This document shows, piece by piece, positions 9,939 through 18,084 of a stretch of 64,000 bases of DNA (within the stretch, counting starts at the first letter, position 1; every line of letters begins with the position of its first letter). Below the pieces are notes generated by a model. That model had not been told where the DNA came from. It saw only the letters and a program-made list of their open reading frames with translations, and did no database searches. The position numbers and the translations under genes are program-made. The DNA is from Conchocele bisecta (lineage: Eukaryota > Mollusca > Bivalvia > Lucinida > Thyasiridae), in assembly GCA_029237695.1 (NCBI GenBank), contig CM055272.1:34358791-34422790 (forward strand). Reading direction: 5' to 3'.

Positions 9939-10625
9939 TCAATTAGAAATTTCGAGAACTACCGAAATCGGGTAATCGTTTTTCAACTTTCTCGCTTGAT
10001 CATCGAGAATAGAGACCGTAAATTCGTGGATATGTCCCGATTCCAAAACTTTCATCTCGGGGTGTGGGAAGTCTAAGGTCACAGTCTCGCCATAGAAACA
10101 GTCGCTGGCTTGCACGGTTTTCAGTAATGTGCTGGGAGTGCCTTCTACCGTGTTGTACGATGTATTCACCCGATCCAGGTGCACCCTGAGAGTTTTTGTG
10201 AAGGCGAAGTCCACCGGGTTATCACCGACGTACTCACCCGGGGTAAACACTCCTTTGTTTGAGGAGTATGTCTCTCTAAAACCGAGTTGAATACCCAACC
10301 CCGGGGAGACCACTACCTTATTATCAGTGCTGATGGTCATTGTTGCGAGCCCGGTAGCATTCGATACTGTGAGGTTGATTATACCGTCAAGCTCTGAGTT
10401 GACAAAATCTTTCAGCTGTCTTATTCCCCACAGTCCGTGAGGCAGCTTTACACCTAATTGTTGTCCATCCTTCACATAGTAAAACCCTTCGCTCTTCCCC
10501 ACATTCTGCCACCAAACCGTGAACGTGATTGATCTGAGGCCTACCCGGCGTTGTCCGCAGCAGTTGTCGATTGATTTTTGAAGTTCACAACTCCCTTTTT
10601 GAACATTAGTGATAGTAGCAAACAT
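9939..10625 (-). CDS. penton-like minor capsid protein (Polinton)
   Basis: The frame gives 228 aa from the ATG at 10625 (MFATITNV); an upstream in-frame ATG would overlap the divergent gene, so I reject it. The protein is beta-rich without membrane segments. It has blocks typical of this Polinton protein in invertebrates: FTVWWQN, YYVKDG, LPHGLWGIRQLKDF, a GFRETYSS segment and a C-terminal HEFTVSILD...ISVVLEI strand pair. Size, beta content and capsid-gene context fit a single jelly-roll penton (minor capsid) protein, a virion vertex component. That assignment is inferred; the family resemblance is from memory. It lies 33 bp upstream of the fibre gene on the same strand, which suits a penton-fibre pair. 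Confidence 0.65.
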   Translation of the reverse strand: MFATITNVQKGSCELQKSIDNCCGQRRVGLRSITFTVWWQNVGKSEGFYYVKDGQQLGVKLPHGLWGIRQLKDFVNSELDGIINLTVSNATGLATMTISTDNKVVVSPGLGIQLGFRETYSSNKGVFTPGEYVGDNPVDFAFTKTLRVHLDRVNTSYNTVEGTPSTLLKTVQASDCFYGETVTLDFPHPEMKVLESGHIHEFTVSILDDQARKLKNDYPISVVLEISN

Positions 10626-10639
10626 AATAATATCTTTCA
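10626..10639. promoter_or_regulatory. 14-bp divergent start region
   Basis: Only 14 AT-rich bases separate the ATG of the minus-strand penton-like gene (10625) from the ATG at 10640 on the plus strand. Any promoters must lie inside the opposing genes, or both units are read from longer transcripts. Confidence 0.5.
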
Positions 10640-11631
10640 ATGGATACAAAAGCATTTAGCTTTAACTCTAATGCAAAGTACGCGGTCGGTGGTAAATACA
10701 CGCAAAAAGACGTTGTTAACCGCCTTGTACACCCAACCGTAACGGTTAGACCGGACAGTGGCTTTGCCACCAATTTCCCTAACACGTTTTGAGAAATATA
10801 GGCTGCTCCCAAGATTACTACGATGGAGGTGGTAAACGGGTGGAAAGCCACACCGATGCAGTTTTGGCAGAACCAGCTAAATTTCGCTGTATGGTGCGCA
10901 CAGCCGGGTGTGAGTTTCACATAAAGACCATCTAACATCCAAGAATAATCATGCTCCGAAGTGTCTACAACTTTCACGCGTATTATACTATTAGGAGGAT
11001 TCTCAAAAAACTAGGTATTTCTCTACCTCAAGACGACGCCTGGGATCCCATTTCTAACGCATACGACCGTATGGCGTTTAAAAGACTGTGTAACGAATTT
11101 AACGTTTCAAAAGACGCGGACTGGAGACAGAAAGCATTTCCTACCACCACCGGCCTCGGGGACGTTCTCATTCGGGGCCAGTCCGGGAATTGGACGCAGA
11201 CTGATTTTAGACACGATCACTCCGGTGACCACATCGTCAGTCGGAACGCCGGGAATTTTGACCCCGCGACTATGACTTTCGGGCCGGAAGTGTCTGGAGG
11301 TCGGCACTGCGGCGTGTCTTGTAAAATGTTACCTCCGAGACGGGCTCACGTCGATTACATACAGCAGGCTGCTGAGGTTCAGAACGCGTGGGGTACATTT
11401 ATGTTAGATAAGGGTCTAGGGTTCACGCAAGCCGGGGTTACTCGCGTCAACGACTCCATTCGCACGTACATCTGGGCCATCCTCGGCGCACAGAAGCAAA
11501 CTCGCAGTTCTATACTGGGCACGGGAACGGCGTTTGATGCACAAAAACAATTCTTGGCACTTGTAGAGGACGCCATCTCAGCTAGGGTGGATCTGGAGAA
11601 GGCGCGGGTGGTGGCGCCGCACCACCAGTGA
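10640..11631 (+). pseudogene. conserved Polinton protein (helical, virion candidate), frameshifted
   Basis: The plus-strand coding signal runs in pieces. First is a 50-codon ORF from ATG 10640 (polar, ending in a stop near 10790). Next is a stretch from ATG 10831 with the striking WKATPMQFWQNQ and NFAVWC blocks. Last is the main frame from ATG 10951 to TGA 11631 (226 aa), with YYTIRRIL, HVDYIQQ, INDSIRTYIW-like and GAQKQTRSSILG blocks. I recall these blocks from a protein present in many invertebrate Polintons. Its function is unassigned; alpha-helical and next to capsid genes, so a structural virion role is possible. At least three indels occur between about 10790 and 10951. The 3' end overlaps the convergent 346-aa gene by 50 bp. 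Confidence 0.65.
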
Positions 11632-12622
11632 AAGCTAGAACTATGGTCGATATAGTCATGCTGATAGCAACGAGGATGCTTGCTATCGTGACACCCTGTT
11701 CTCTGAACAGAGTGCGAAGACGCTCACCGAGTGTCGTCTCCTCGTGCAGGACCCTCGAGATTGTTTCGCGGATCCGACTTATTTGGGTGCGGTGTGTCTC
11801 ACGGTTAGTCGAGGCAGCCTCCAAGCGAGCTTCTCTTTCGTCCCGCAACGACCGCAGGCGTTCGGTGATCCGCTCGGTAGATTCTCTATCGCCACGGGCT
11901 TCCTCCAGTTTTCTTTCTTCTAGCGCGATATGTTCATCCAGCGATGAGAGTTTGGAGAGGTTAAGGACCAGTTCGCCCCGGACCGTTTGCATAACCTTAT
12001 CGAGGCCCCTGAGTTCGAGAAGAGGTAACAGTGGGTCATCATCGAATATTTCGTTTTCGCCGAACGTGGTCTCCATCGTGTTAATAGCGTCGGTGGCTAC
12101 TTGAGGGAGTTTGCTGAGCTCAACAGTTTCGATATCGGCGGCCGTTTTCGCCATCGTTTCGTTGGTAGACTGTAGGGCCTCTACAGCGCGGGTCGGCATA
12201 ATTGTTTTACCACGCGTCCAATCTGGAAATCCTAGTTCGTTTCTTATGATTTCACCACCGCCCCGGTTTCCTGCAATGGTGCTCAGCGCTAGGGGTTTAC
12301 CGGTCATCGTGTTGACGATCGGTACATTTGATGCTTTTAGTCGCAATCTACCACGAATATCCAATTCGAACTTGGAGTAGTCGCGGCCGACAGATGGGAC
12401 CACACCTTTGTCTGCCAAATTGTTGTAGTAGTCGTCTACGGCTCCCTCGAGTAATTCCCGACTTTGACTAATGGCGTTGGTAGCGCCACATAATTCCCCC
12501 GATTGCGATTGGATTGGAACTGGAGGCTGTATCAAGGGCGTTTCGTCATTATAATCATCATCATCACCATCGAGGTAATCTTCTCTGCCGATTTCATACA
12601 TGTCAATATCGTAATCAGCCAT
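11582..12622 (-). CDS. coiled-coil protein with C-terminal membrane anchor (Polinton, unknown)
   Basis: The product has 346 aa, starts at ATG 12622 and ends at TAG 11582-11584. The N-terminus is strongly acidic (YDIDMYEIGREDYLDGDDDD). Residues about 45-200 are mixed polar with a GKPLALSTIAGNRGGG segment. Residues about 215-300 are a long coiled coil rich in E/R (LEERKLEEARGDRESTERI). Residues about 308-335 form one hydrophobic segment (ILVAISMTISTIVLAF) followed by a proline-rich tail. It is intact, and I recall the same architecture from other invertebrate Polintons. Tail-anchored topology suggests a virion-membrane or assembly protein, which is inference only. It is divergent from the capsid gene with about 8 bp between reading frames. 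Confidence 0.65.
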   Translation of the reverse strand: MADYDIDMYEIGREDYLDGDDDDYNDETPLIQPPVPIQSQSGELCGATNAISQSRELLEGAVDDYYNNLADKGVVPSVGRDYSKFELDIRGRLRLKASNVPIVNTMTGKPLALSTIAGNRGGGEIIRNELGFPDWTRGKTIMPTRAVEALQSTNETMAKTAADIETVELSKLPQVATDAINTMETTFGENEIFDDDPLLPLLELRGLDKVMQTVRGELVLNLSKLSSLDEHIALEERKLEEARGDRESTERITERLRSLRDEREARLEAASTNRETHRTQISRIRETISRVLHEETTLGERLRTLFREQGVTIASILVAISMTISTIVLAFTGGAAPPPAPSPDPP

Positions 12623-12630
12623 ATTTATAA
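12623..12630. promoter_or_regulatory. 8-bp divergent region before the capsid gene
   Basis: The minus-strand ATG at 12622 and the open capsid frame from 12631 are separated only by ATTTATAA, whose TAA is the in-frame stop for the capsid frame. Confidence 0.4.
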
Positions 12631-13909
12631 TTTCGCAAACTCAATCCATACCGCAGACTGCGTGAGACCCTCGGGGCAAAAGGCGTGAGACAGAGTGTCG
12701 TTATTACGAACAACCCATCGACGATCGACCAGAACCAGCAGCTCTTGGTCCGCTTCCCCAACCTCGGAGCTAACGACGTCATTGTGCCGGGGACTGTTCG
12801 CCTCGCTTTCACTATTTCGCTGACGTCGACGGACGAGAACCGAACCGTCGTTCAGAACCTGGGTCGCGCCATAGTCAAGAAGACCATGATAAAGATTTCT
12901 GGTAATGAGGTGATGTCGATCGATGACAGCGACGTCTACCATTGTTATCAGGACCTATGGATGACGGCGCAAGAGCGCGAAAACGCTGTCTATCAGGGTA
13001 TTGACACCAGCAAAAATAAGAACGTAACCAAACTTAGAATCGGGGCTGGTAACAAGGTAGATAACAACGCGAGCGACAACGCGGTTGCGGGCGCTTACGG
13101 CAACCGCTTCTTACATCCCGCTCGACTTTGAGTTGCTGGAGAGTCACATGCCCTACTATCAGAGCGCTTTGGCTGACCGCCTCGAATACGAACTAACGTT
13201 CAACGACTACTGCCGAGTTCTCATAGCCAGCGACATGTTATCGACGTATACGATCGATAATGTTTCGCTGGAGTACGACATGGTCACGATGCCCGAACTC
13301 GCGCGATTGATCAGAACCCAGTACGCCGGGCGCGTTGCCATACTTTACGACCGAGTTCTTCGCCATCGCAAGATGATGAAAGACAAAGGCGACACATTGT
13401 GGAATATTAACGTCAACGTACCCGCCCGCTCTATGAAAGGTATACTGATGTTGTTCGAGGATGCTCGGTTCACGTTCGGTGCTAGAAAAACCGACAAATT
13501 CTATAACCCCAAAATCACGAAGGTAGAGGTGACGGTCGAGGGAGTCCCCAATCAACTCTACAGCGCGGGTCTTCGCGCGCACCAGCAGTGGGACGAAGTA
13601 AGAAAGCAGTTTGCTGCCGGCTCTAAGCGCTCTCCGGAGGTTGCAGCAGTTGCCAAAGACCTGCATCTCTCGGCCGTCTCCCTCGCGGAGTTCCTGAATA
13701 CCAAATACGCGTTATGGCTAGACATGCGAGCCAGCGACGACGACCAAATACACGGCAGCGGACGCCAAGTTGAGAACGCTAGCGAGGGTGTGACGATCCA
13801 GATAACCAAAGAGGAGGACGGAGCCGGGCCATTGAACGTGTACTTATATATAATTACAGACGCACAACTCAACATCGAAGATGGCCGATACGTCTCAGCA
13901 CTCTACTAA
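12631..13909 (+). pseudogene. major capsid protein (double jelly-roll type), frameshifted
   Basis: Frame 1 is open from 12631 to about 13130 and frame 2 from about 13085 to TAA 13909; the switch is near 13100-13110 (a one-base loss, since both sides match the family). Together they cover about 420 residues. Family-like blocks are NNPSTID, LVRFPNLG, VPGTVRLAF, NLGRAIVKK, YQDLWMT, IPLDFELLESHMPYYQS, LYDRVLRHRK and FYNPKI. The protein matches my memory of the Polinton major capsid (PY/hexon-like) protein, which forms trimeric capsomers. No ATG exists upstream of the first conserved block; the first candidate starts are GTG 12685 or a lost ATG. The ATPase gene follows 70 bp downstream, a usual Polinton neighbour. 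Confidence 0.85.
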
Positions 13910-13910
13910 A

Positions 13911-14003
13911 TCTAACGATTTATTAATTAATTTTAAGAAAATTAGCAATCATTCTAACGATTTATTAATTAATAAATTTTAAAAAATTAAGAAAATTAAC
14001 AAT
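13911..14003. repeat. ~42-bp tandem duplication between capsid and ATPase genes
   Basis: TCTAACGATTTATTAATTAA occurs at 13911 and again at 13953, each followed by TTTTAAGAAAATTA-like sequence. Extremely AT-rich; it may have displaced or destroyed the ATPase start. Confidence 0.85.
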
Positions 14004-14597
14004 CAATACCAATTCACGATTGGAGATGCCCACTCTGCCATAATATGTGGGCAGACAGGATGTGAAAAAACGGTTTTCATCCTAGACTTGCTCGATGCTT
14101 TTCGTCATATTGTGATCCTGTGTCCCAGTGTGCGGCACAACGATACTTATCAGCGGCGCCCGTGGATATGGACCGACCCTGAGGTATACGTTATTGACCC
14201 TGGTGATAGGCTTCACGATTGGTTGCGTGGTTTATACCAAAAATTCCAGGGTGAGCCCACCCTATACGTGATTGATGATTGCTCAGCCAAGGCGGCGATG
14301 ACCAAAAAGAAGGACATGCTCTCTGAGCTCGAATTTTCTGGCCGCCATACTAGGCAAAGCGTATGGATATCCACTCAAAAGTACAACGCCGTCCTCAAGG
14401 ATCTGAGCGAGCAAACGAAATGGGTCGCCCTCTTTCATTGCAAGGACCGAGACTCATTCGATGACTGTCTTCGAGAGAATGACGTTATCCCAACGCGCGA
14501 GGAGCGCCTGGAGGTTCGACAGATGCTTTCGGAAACTAAGCACGCCAAGCTTTTGCTAAAGACTGATCAACCAACTTCTTACGAAGTTATCAATTAA
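13983..14597 (+). pseudogene. A32/FtsK-HerA-like genome packaging ATPase
   Basis: The frame is open from 13983 to TAA 14597 (about 204 codons). Walker A lies at 14049-14072 and reads GQTGCEKT: the glycine before lysine is glutamate (GAA), which should damage the P-loop. Walker B is LYVIDD near 14266-14283. Later TRQSVWISTQKY fits the sensor-like segment of packaging ATPases. Such enzymes pump DNA into capsids. There is no ATG before Walker A; the first ATG in frame comes far inside the protein. So both start and active site look compromised, although no frameshift is seen. It sits just after the capsid gene, as expected for Polintons. Confidence 0.8.
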
Positions 14598-14607
14598 TTC
14601 ATATAAT

Positions 14608-14745
14608 TGAATTAGCAATTACTGAACAAATGCTGAACAATGCTGAACAATGCTTAACAATGCTTAGCAATTACTGAACAATGCTGAACAAATGCTTAAC
14701 AAATGTTGAACAAATGCTGAACAATGGTTAACAATGTTAACAATT
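14608..14745. repeat. short tandem repeat TGCTGAACAA(A)
   Basis: About 12 imperfect copies of an 11-13-bp unit (ATGCTGAACAA, ATGCTTAACAA, TTAGCAATTACTGAAC) between the ATPase gene and the next ATG. It supplies many in-frame ATG-TGA pairs and overlaps the start at 14734. Confidence 0.85.
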
Positions 14746-15426
14746 TGGTGCTCCGCTGCGAGCTTTGTTGCGAGCATAATGGTGATAATAAGTATCGGGT
14801 GGTGCGCTTGGCAATATGTTAAAGTGATGAGAGTTGTTAGAATAGTTAAATTAATTTTAAGAAAAATGAACTGCGACGAACTTCTCGATCAGCTAATAGA
14901 AGAAACCTCAACTCCGACTGCCAACACAGATAATGATCCGACAGAGCAATCGGAATCAACTCCAACGGCGGTTGGTATTGGGTTGAGTGCAACGACTCCG
15001 AATGAAAATGCGGCGCGACGAGAGCGGCTAGCTGCGCTGGTTGCTGGGGGACAATCGGAACATTATCTCGGTAGGCGTCTCTCAGTTTTTCAGGTGGATA
15101 AGATGTCAGATGCGGAGATCGATAAAATGTATGCGCGATACGAATCAAGGTTAGGTGCGGAGATGACAAAAACTCTCGGATTGGCGGCTATTCATTTGTA
15201 CGCAACCGCCGTTAGTATACTTCTCCCTATACCAAACACCGCGGGATTGATTGACAATCTAGAGACTGACCCTTTTATAGGTCACACTCTTAGAACAGCC
15301 TGCTGCTCAATTTATCATAAGTTTGGAATGTACTTAGCTCCGCTGACAACCGCGTTGACCACGGGTAAACACTGTCAATTTGGACATATATGCCCACGAA
15401 CTATAAGCCCTAATATAATATCATAA
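14734..15426 (+). CDS. conserved Polinton protein with N-terminal membrane segment, unknown
   Basis: This reading frame codes for 230 aa from ATG 14734, or 186 aa from ATG 14866 (MNCDELLDQ). The long form has a hydrophobic segment at residues 6-28 (SFVASIMVIISIGWCAW) followed by basic residues. The middle is low-complexity (T/S/E/N, residues 55-95). The C-terminal half has AEIDKMYARYESRLGAEMTKTLG, ATAVSILLPI and an RTACCSIYHKFGMYLAPLTTAL block that I recall from other invertebrate Polintons. Function unknown. It appears intact, and the next gene follows in the plus-strand cluster 14.7-18.0 kb. Confidence 0.6.
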   Translation: MLTIWCSAASFVASIMVIISIGWCAWQYVKVMRVVRIVKLILRKMNCDELLDQLIEETSTPTANTDNDPTEQSESTPTAVGIGLSATTPNENAARRERLAALVAGGQSEHYLGRRLSVFQVDKMSDAEIDKMYARYESRLGAEMTKTLGLAAIHLYATAVSILLPIPNTAGLIDNLETDPFIGHTLRTACCSIYHKFGMYLAPLTTALTTGKHCQFGHICPRTISPNIIS

Positions 15427-15936
15427 ATGATGACACAAGACACACCCGCGAGAGTGACGAGTTGAACCCGATTGCTCCAACCCAATCGAACCCGAGTGTT
15501 ACTCCGCCACTGGATGACATACCGCATATAAAAAATCCCAAAAGACAGGCAGCTGGGCGGGCGGTGGCTGCCACCCGAAAAGTTAAACAAGATAAATACT
15601 CGCCGAGCTTCGAGAGGCTAAACAGTCGTTGCAATCGGGGACGGAGACAGCAAAACATCTGAAGACAGAGTTGAGTACAACAACACCCCAATTCACGAAT
15701 TGGAAGCACACTCAACACCCAATCGAGGTTGGGCGAATCCGATTGAACCCAAATTCGTGAATTGGAGTTGGGTTGTTGGTGGTGGTCTGGCAGTTGTTGT
15801 GCCCTGTGCGTGTGGAAATACCCCCTATTATCGAAAAAAACAACCAGCCAGTGTTCAGAAGAAAGTTACGAAACACCAATCGCGATTGGATGCGCCCCAT
15901 TTAAACATTGATCGCGACCCCTTTTATATGCAATAA
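15427..15936 (+). pseudogene. small single-pass membrane protein, frameshifted
   Basis: ATG 15427 starts a short frame that ends after 12 codons. The neighbouring frame 15429-15662 is basic and proline-rich (PHIKNPKRQAAGRAVAATRK). A third frame to TAA 15936 carries a membrane segment (WVVGGGLAVVVPCACG), a basic run and the C-terminal DRDPFYMQ. The order basic N-terminus, linker, membrane anchor, short basic tail is consistent with one small Polinton membrane protein broken by at least two indels. The linker at 15690-15775 has CCAATTCACGAATTGG-like palindromes. Confidence 0.5.
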
Positions 15937-15941
15937 TTATA

Positions 15942-16175
15942 ATGGCTGAACAAGACGGTAAAATGTTAGTGAATGCGCTTTATCACGCCGTGGTGATATC
16001 GGGTTTCAGTATCGGGTATGCTCGACTATCAAAGATGGCCCTAGGAGGATCCGCTCCCAAATTGGACTTTACTGTGAGAGACGTAGGGCTCGCGACCTTA
16101 GATGTAGCGGCCGCAGTTTGGACCCGAGAATATCTAGTTAAAGCTGGAATTCTACCAGTTAATATATGGAAATAA
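15942..16175 (+). CDS. small Polinton protein (77 aa), unknown
   Basis: The encoded 77 residues start at ATG 15942, six bases after the preceding stop, and end at TAA 16173-16175, directly followed by the next ATG. It has one weakly hydrophobic stretch at residues 10-26 (ALYHAVVISGFSIGYA) and a second near 47-60 (GLATLDVAAAVWT). No family assigned; I recall a similar small protein next to its neighbour in related elements. Perfect abutment with the next gene suggests a polycistronic or compact layout. Confidence 0.6.
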   Translation: MAEQDGKMLVNALYHAVVISGFSIGYARLSKMALGGSAPKLDFTVRDVGLATLDVAAAVWTREYLVKAGILPVNIWK

Positions 16176-16607
16176 ATGGCTTCAATCGCAGTAATAGTAG
16201 GTGGTGCGCTTGTAAACGCATTGGCGTTCAGCGGTAGCAACTTTATATTCTCTAAACTGAGAAGCTCGAACGTGGATGAGGAGCGTAAGCGTCACGATTT
16301 ATCTGTAGAACAACTCAATTGCGCAAAGGAAGCGTGGTCGAAAAAACGAACTGCCCATCTGGACTGGGTCAATGAAGAGCTTCGCCGCGAAAATCACGCC
16401 GCACAAACTTTTCAGAACGTTGAAGAAGCCAACCGCGAGTACGCGCTGGCATATCCGCAGAAAAGTCTCGCGCCGCTGGATCGTGAGCCCCAACTTTCAG
16501 ATTTCTATGTACCGTCAGAGCCCCAGAAAGACCGCGAGATCGCGTTCATCGTCGTGGGAATGGGTGTGGTGGGGCTCGTCGGCTACTATATCCAATCGAG
16601 ATTTTAA
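16176..16607 (+). CDS. small Polinton membrane protein (143 aa), two terminal hydrophobic segments
   Basis: Its ATG at 16176 follows the stop of the previous gene without a gap. Residues 2-19 (ASIAVIVGGALVNALAF) and 122-139 (IAFIVVGMGVVGLVGYYI) are hydrophobic. Between them is a charged helical region (DEERKRHDLSVEQLN, WVNEELRRENHAA) with a conserved-looking LSDFYVPS motif near 107. Topology suggests a membrane-spanning virion or assembly protein; function unknown. Intact. Confidence 0.6.
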   Translation: MASIAVIVGGALVNALAFSGSNFIFSKLRSSNVDEERKRHDLSVEQLNCAKEAWSKKRTAHLDWVNEELRRENHAAQTFQNVEEANREYALAYPQKSLAPLDREPQLSDFYVPSEPQKDREIAFIVVGMGVVGLVGYYIQSRF

Positions 16608-16658
16608 ATTAATTATTTTAAATAAAAAATTGTTATAAATATATATATATATAGAACG
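16608..16658 (+). promoter_or_regulatory. TATA-rich segment before 16659
   Basis: A 51-bp AT-rich gap containing TATAAATATATATATATATAG, ending 5 bp before ATG 16659. It could be a promoter for the 116-aa and integrase genes. Confidence 0.4.
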
Positions 16659-17009
16659 ATGTCAGTTGACGAACTTTATTTTGCTATGATTGATGTAGGC
16701 TACACTGCCCTTAAACACCGCATGGTTGGTGCAAAGGGTATGATTCGTCTGGCCCGAGATTCTCTCGAGACGTGGTGGGAGGACGAAAAAGCGGCCACCC
16801 TTGTCGCAAAGCGGATGTTAGATTCCTCCACCAATCCTGGGGGATTAGATTTTCCCAAGTTCCTTCAGAACTTAATCCCCAATCGCGATTGTACTTCCAA
16901 CAAAGGTTTATTATTATCAACGCAGTTACCGGACGATCTGGCGAGGGCATGTTGGAGATTGTCCGATATATTAGAATACATCGCATACGATGAACACGCG
17001 CAAACTTAA
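16659..17009 (+). CDS. small Polinton protein (116 aa), unknown
   Basis: ATG at 16659, stop at 17007-17009. The product is predicted all-helical, with no membrane segment or signal peptide; aromatic-rich N-terminus (ELYFAMIDVGYTAL) and SLETWWEDEKAA near residue 35. It overlaps the integrase start (16990) by 20 bp in another frame, suggesting close co-expression. I do not recognise a protease signature. Confidence 0.5.
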   Translation: MSVDELYFAMIDVGYTALKHRMVGAKGMIRLARDSLETWWEDEKAATLVAKRMLDSSTNPGGLDFPKFLQNLIPNRDCTSNKGLLLSTQLPDDLARACWRLSDILEYIAYDEHAQT

Positions 17010-18041
17010 TACCAAACTATCGGTTCGCCTAACGCTCAAACTAGCGAACATGTACTATAGCCCCCGCGGCTACTGGAAGGGACTCGCTGCCATCAAGAAC
17101 CTCGCGGTGCCATCAAGAACCTCGCGGCGGCGACCAAGGTTTCAGAAAACGCTGTCAAGGAATGGCTCAAGAAGCAGGCCATCTGGCAGATCTATTTACC
17201 CGCGCCTCACAATATTCCGCGCCCGAAATTCGATGTGCCGGTACCGAACCAAGTTCACCAAGCGGATCTCCTGTTTCTCCCTCACGATCGCGTCGGTCGT
17301 AAGACGTACAAGTACGCACTGACAATCGTTGACGTAGCGAGTCGTTATAAGGGGGCTGAGCCGTTGGCCACTAAAGAGTCTAAGGAGGTGGCCGAGGCTC
17401 TCTCCCGAATATATAAGAGGAGTCCTCTTAAATGGCCGAATCTTCTCCAGGTCGATCCCGGCCGCGAGTTCATGGGCGCGGTCTCTCATCTATTGTCTAA
17501 GCACGAAGTTTCTGTCAGACGCGGCCGCGTCAACATCCACCGGGACCAGGGAATCGTGGAGCGCTTCAATCGAACCCTGGCTGAGAGACTGTTCGGACAC
17601 CAATACGCTAAAGAACTTGTAGACCCTCATTCGCGATCGACCGAGTGGGTGGCCAGACTGCCCGCCGTGGTCTCCGCATTGAACGGAGAGGTGACCAGAT
17701 TGATAGGTAAGAAGCCCGTAGATGCTATCAAGTTTAAAAGGGTGACGAGCGAGCCCTCTGCCGTCTCGCGCGGGCGACCCGTTGGTTTAGAGGAGCAACG
17801 GCTTCCATCGGATATTGACGTCCGGTACCTCTATCAACCGGGAGAGCTCGAAGGTGGCAGCCGCCGCGCGACTGATCCCGTGTGGTCTCTCAATGCATAT
17901 CATCTAGATCGATCTATTACCAAGCCCGATGAGCCCGTGCTCTACTATTTGGATGATGGGCCATCTCGAGGGTTTGTTCGCGAAGAACTTCTTGCGGTGC
18001 CTTCTGACACCCAGCTACCCCCGGATCGTCAGAGTCTTTAG
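16990..18041 (+). pseudogene. Polinton integrase (retroviral-like, rve), frameshifted
   Basis: The gene starts at ATG 16990 and ends at TAG 18039-18041. After a helical N-terminus the catalytic core shows the DDE residues: D in HQADLLFL, D in LQVDPGREF and E in DQGIVERFNRTL, with 34 residues between the last two. The C-terminal part (ALYYLD-like strand, GFVREELL) fits the chromo/SH3-like domain of Polinton integrases. The enzyme inserts the element into host DNA and makes the target duplication. A 20-bp tandem duplication at 17088-17127 shifts the frame; it is the only lesion seen, because removing 20 bases brings both halves into the same phase. Confidence 0.9.
17088..17127. repeat. 20-bp tandem duplication in the integrase gene
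   Basis: TGCCATCAAGAACCTCGCGG occurs twice head to tail (17088-17107 and 17108-17127). Twenty is not a multiple of three, so it breaks the reading frame. Confidence 0.97.
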
Positions 18042-18084
18042 ATTGCTAATTTTCTTAATTTTTTCAAAATTATTAAATAAATCA

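Noticed and set aside
10606..10977. Minus-strand 123-codon hydrophobic frame in the Polinton
   Set aside because: It overlaps plus-strand blocks (WKATPMQFWQNQ, NFAVWC) that I recognise as conserved, so it is an antisense shadow.
11628..12380. Serine/arginine-rich plus-strand frames opposite the 346-aa gene
   Set aside because: They mirror the coiled-coil codons of the minus-strand gene.
14608..14745. CRISPR-like spacing of short repeats
   Set aside because: Units are contiguous, without unique spacers, in a eukaryotic transposon; it is a simple tandem repeat.
16990..18041. Retrovirus or LTR retrotransposon because of the rve integrase
   Set aside because: There is no reverse transcriptase, gag or LTR; PolB, capsid genes and long inverted repeats identify a Polinton.
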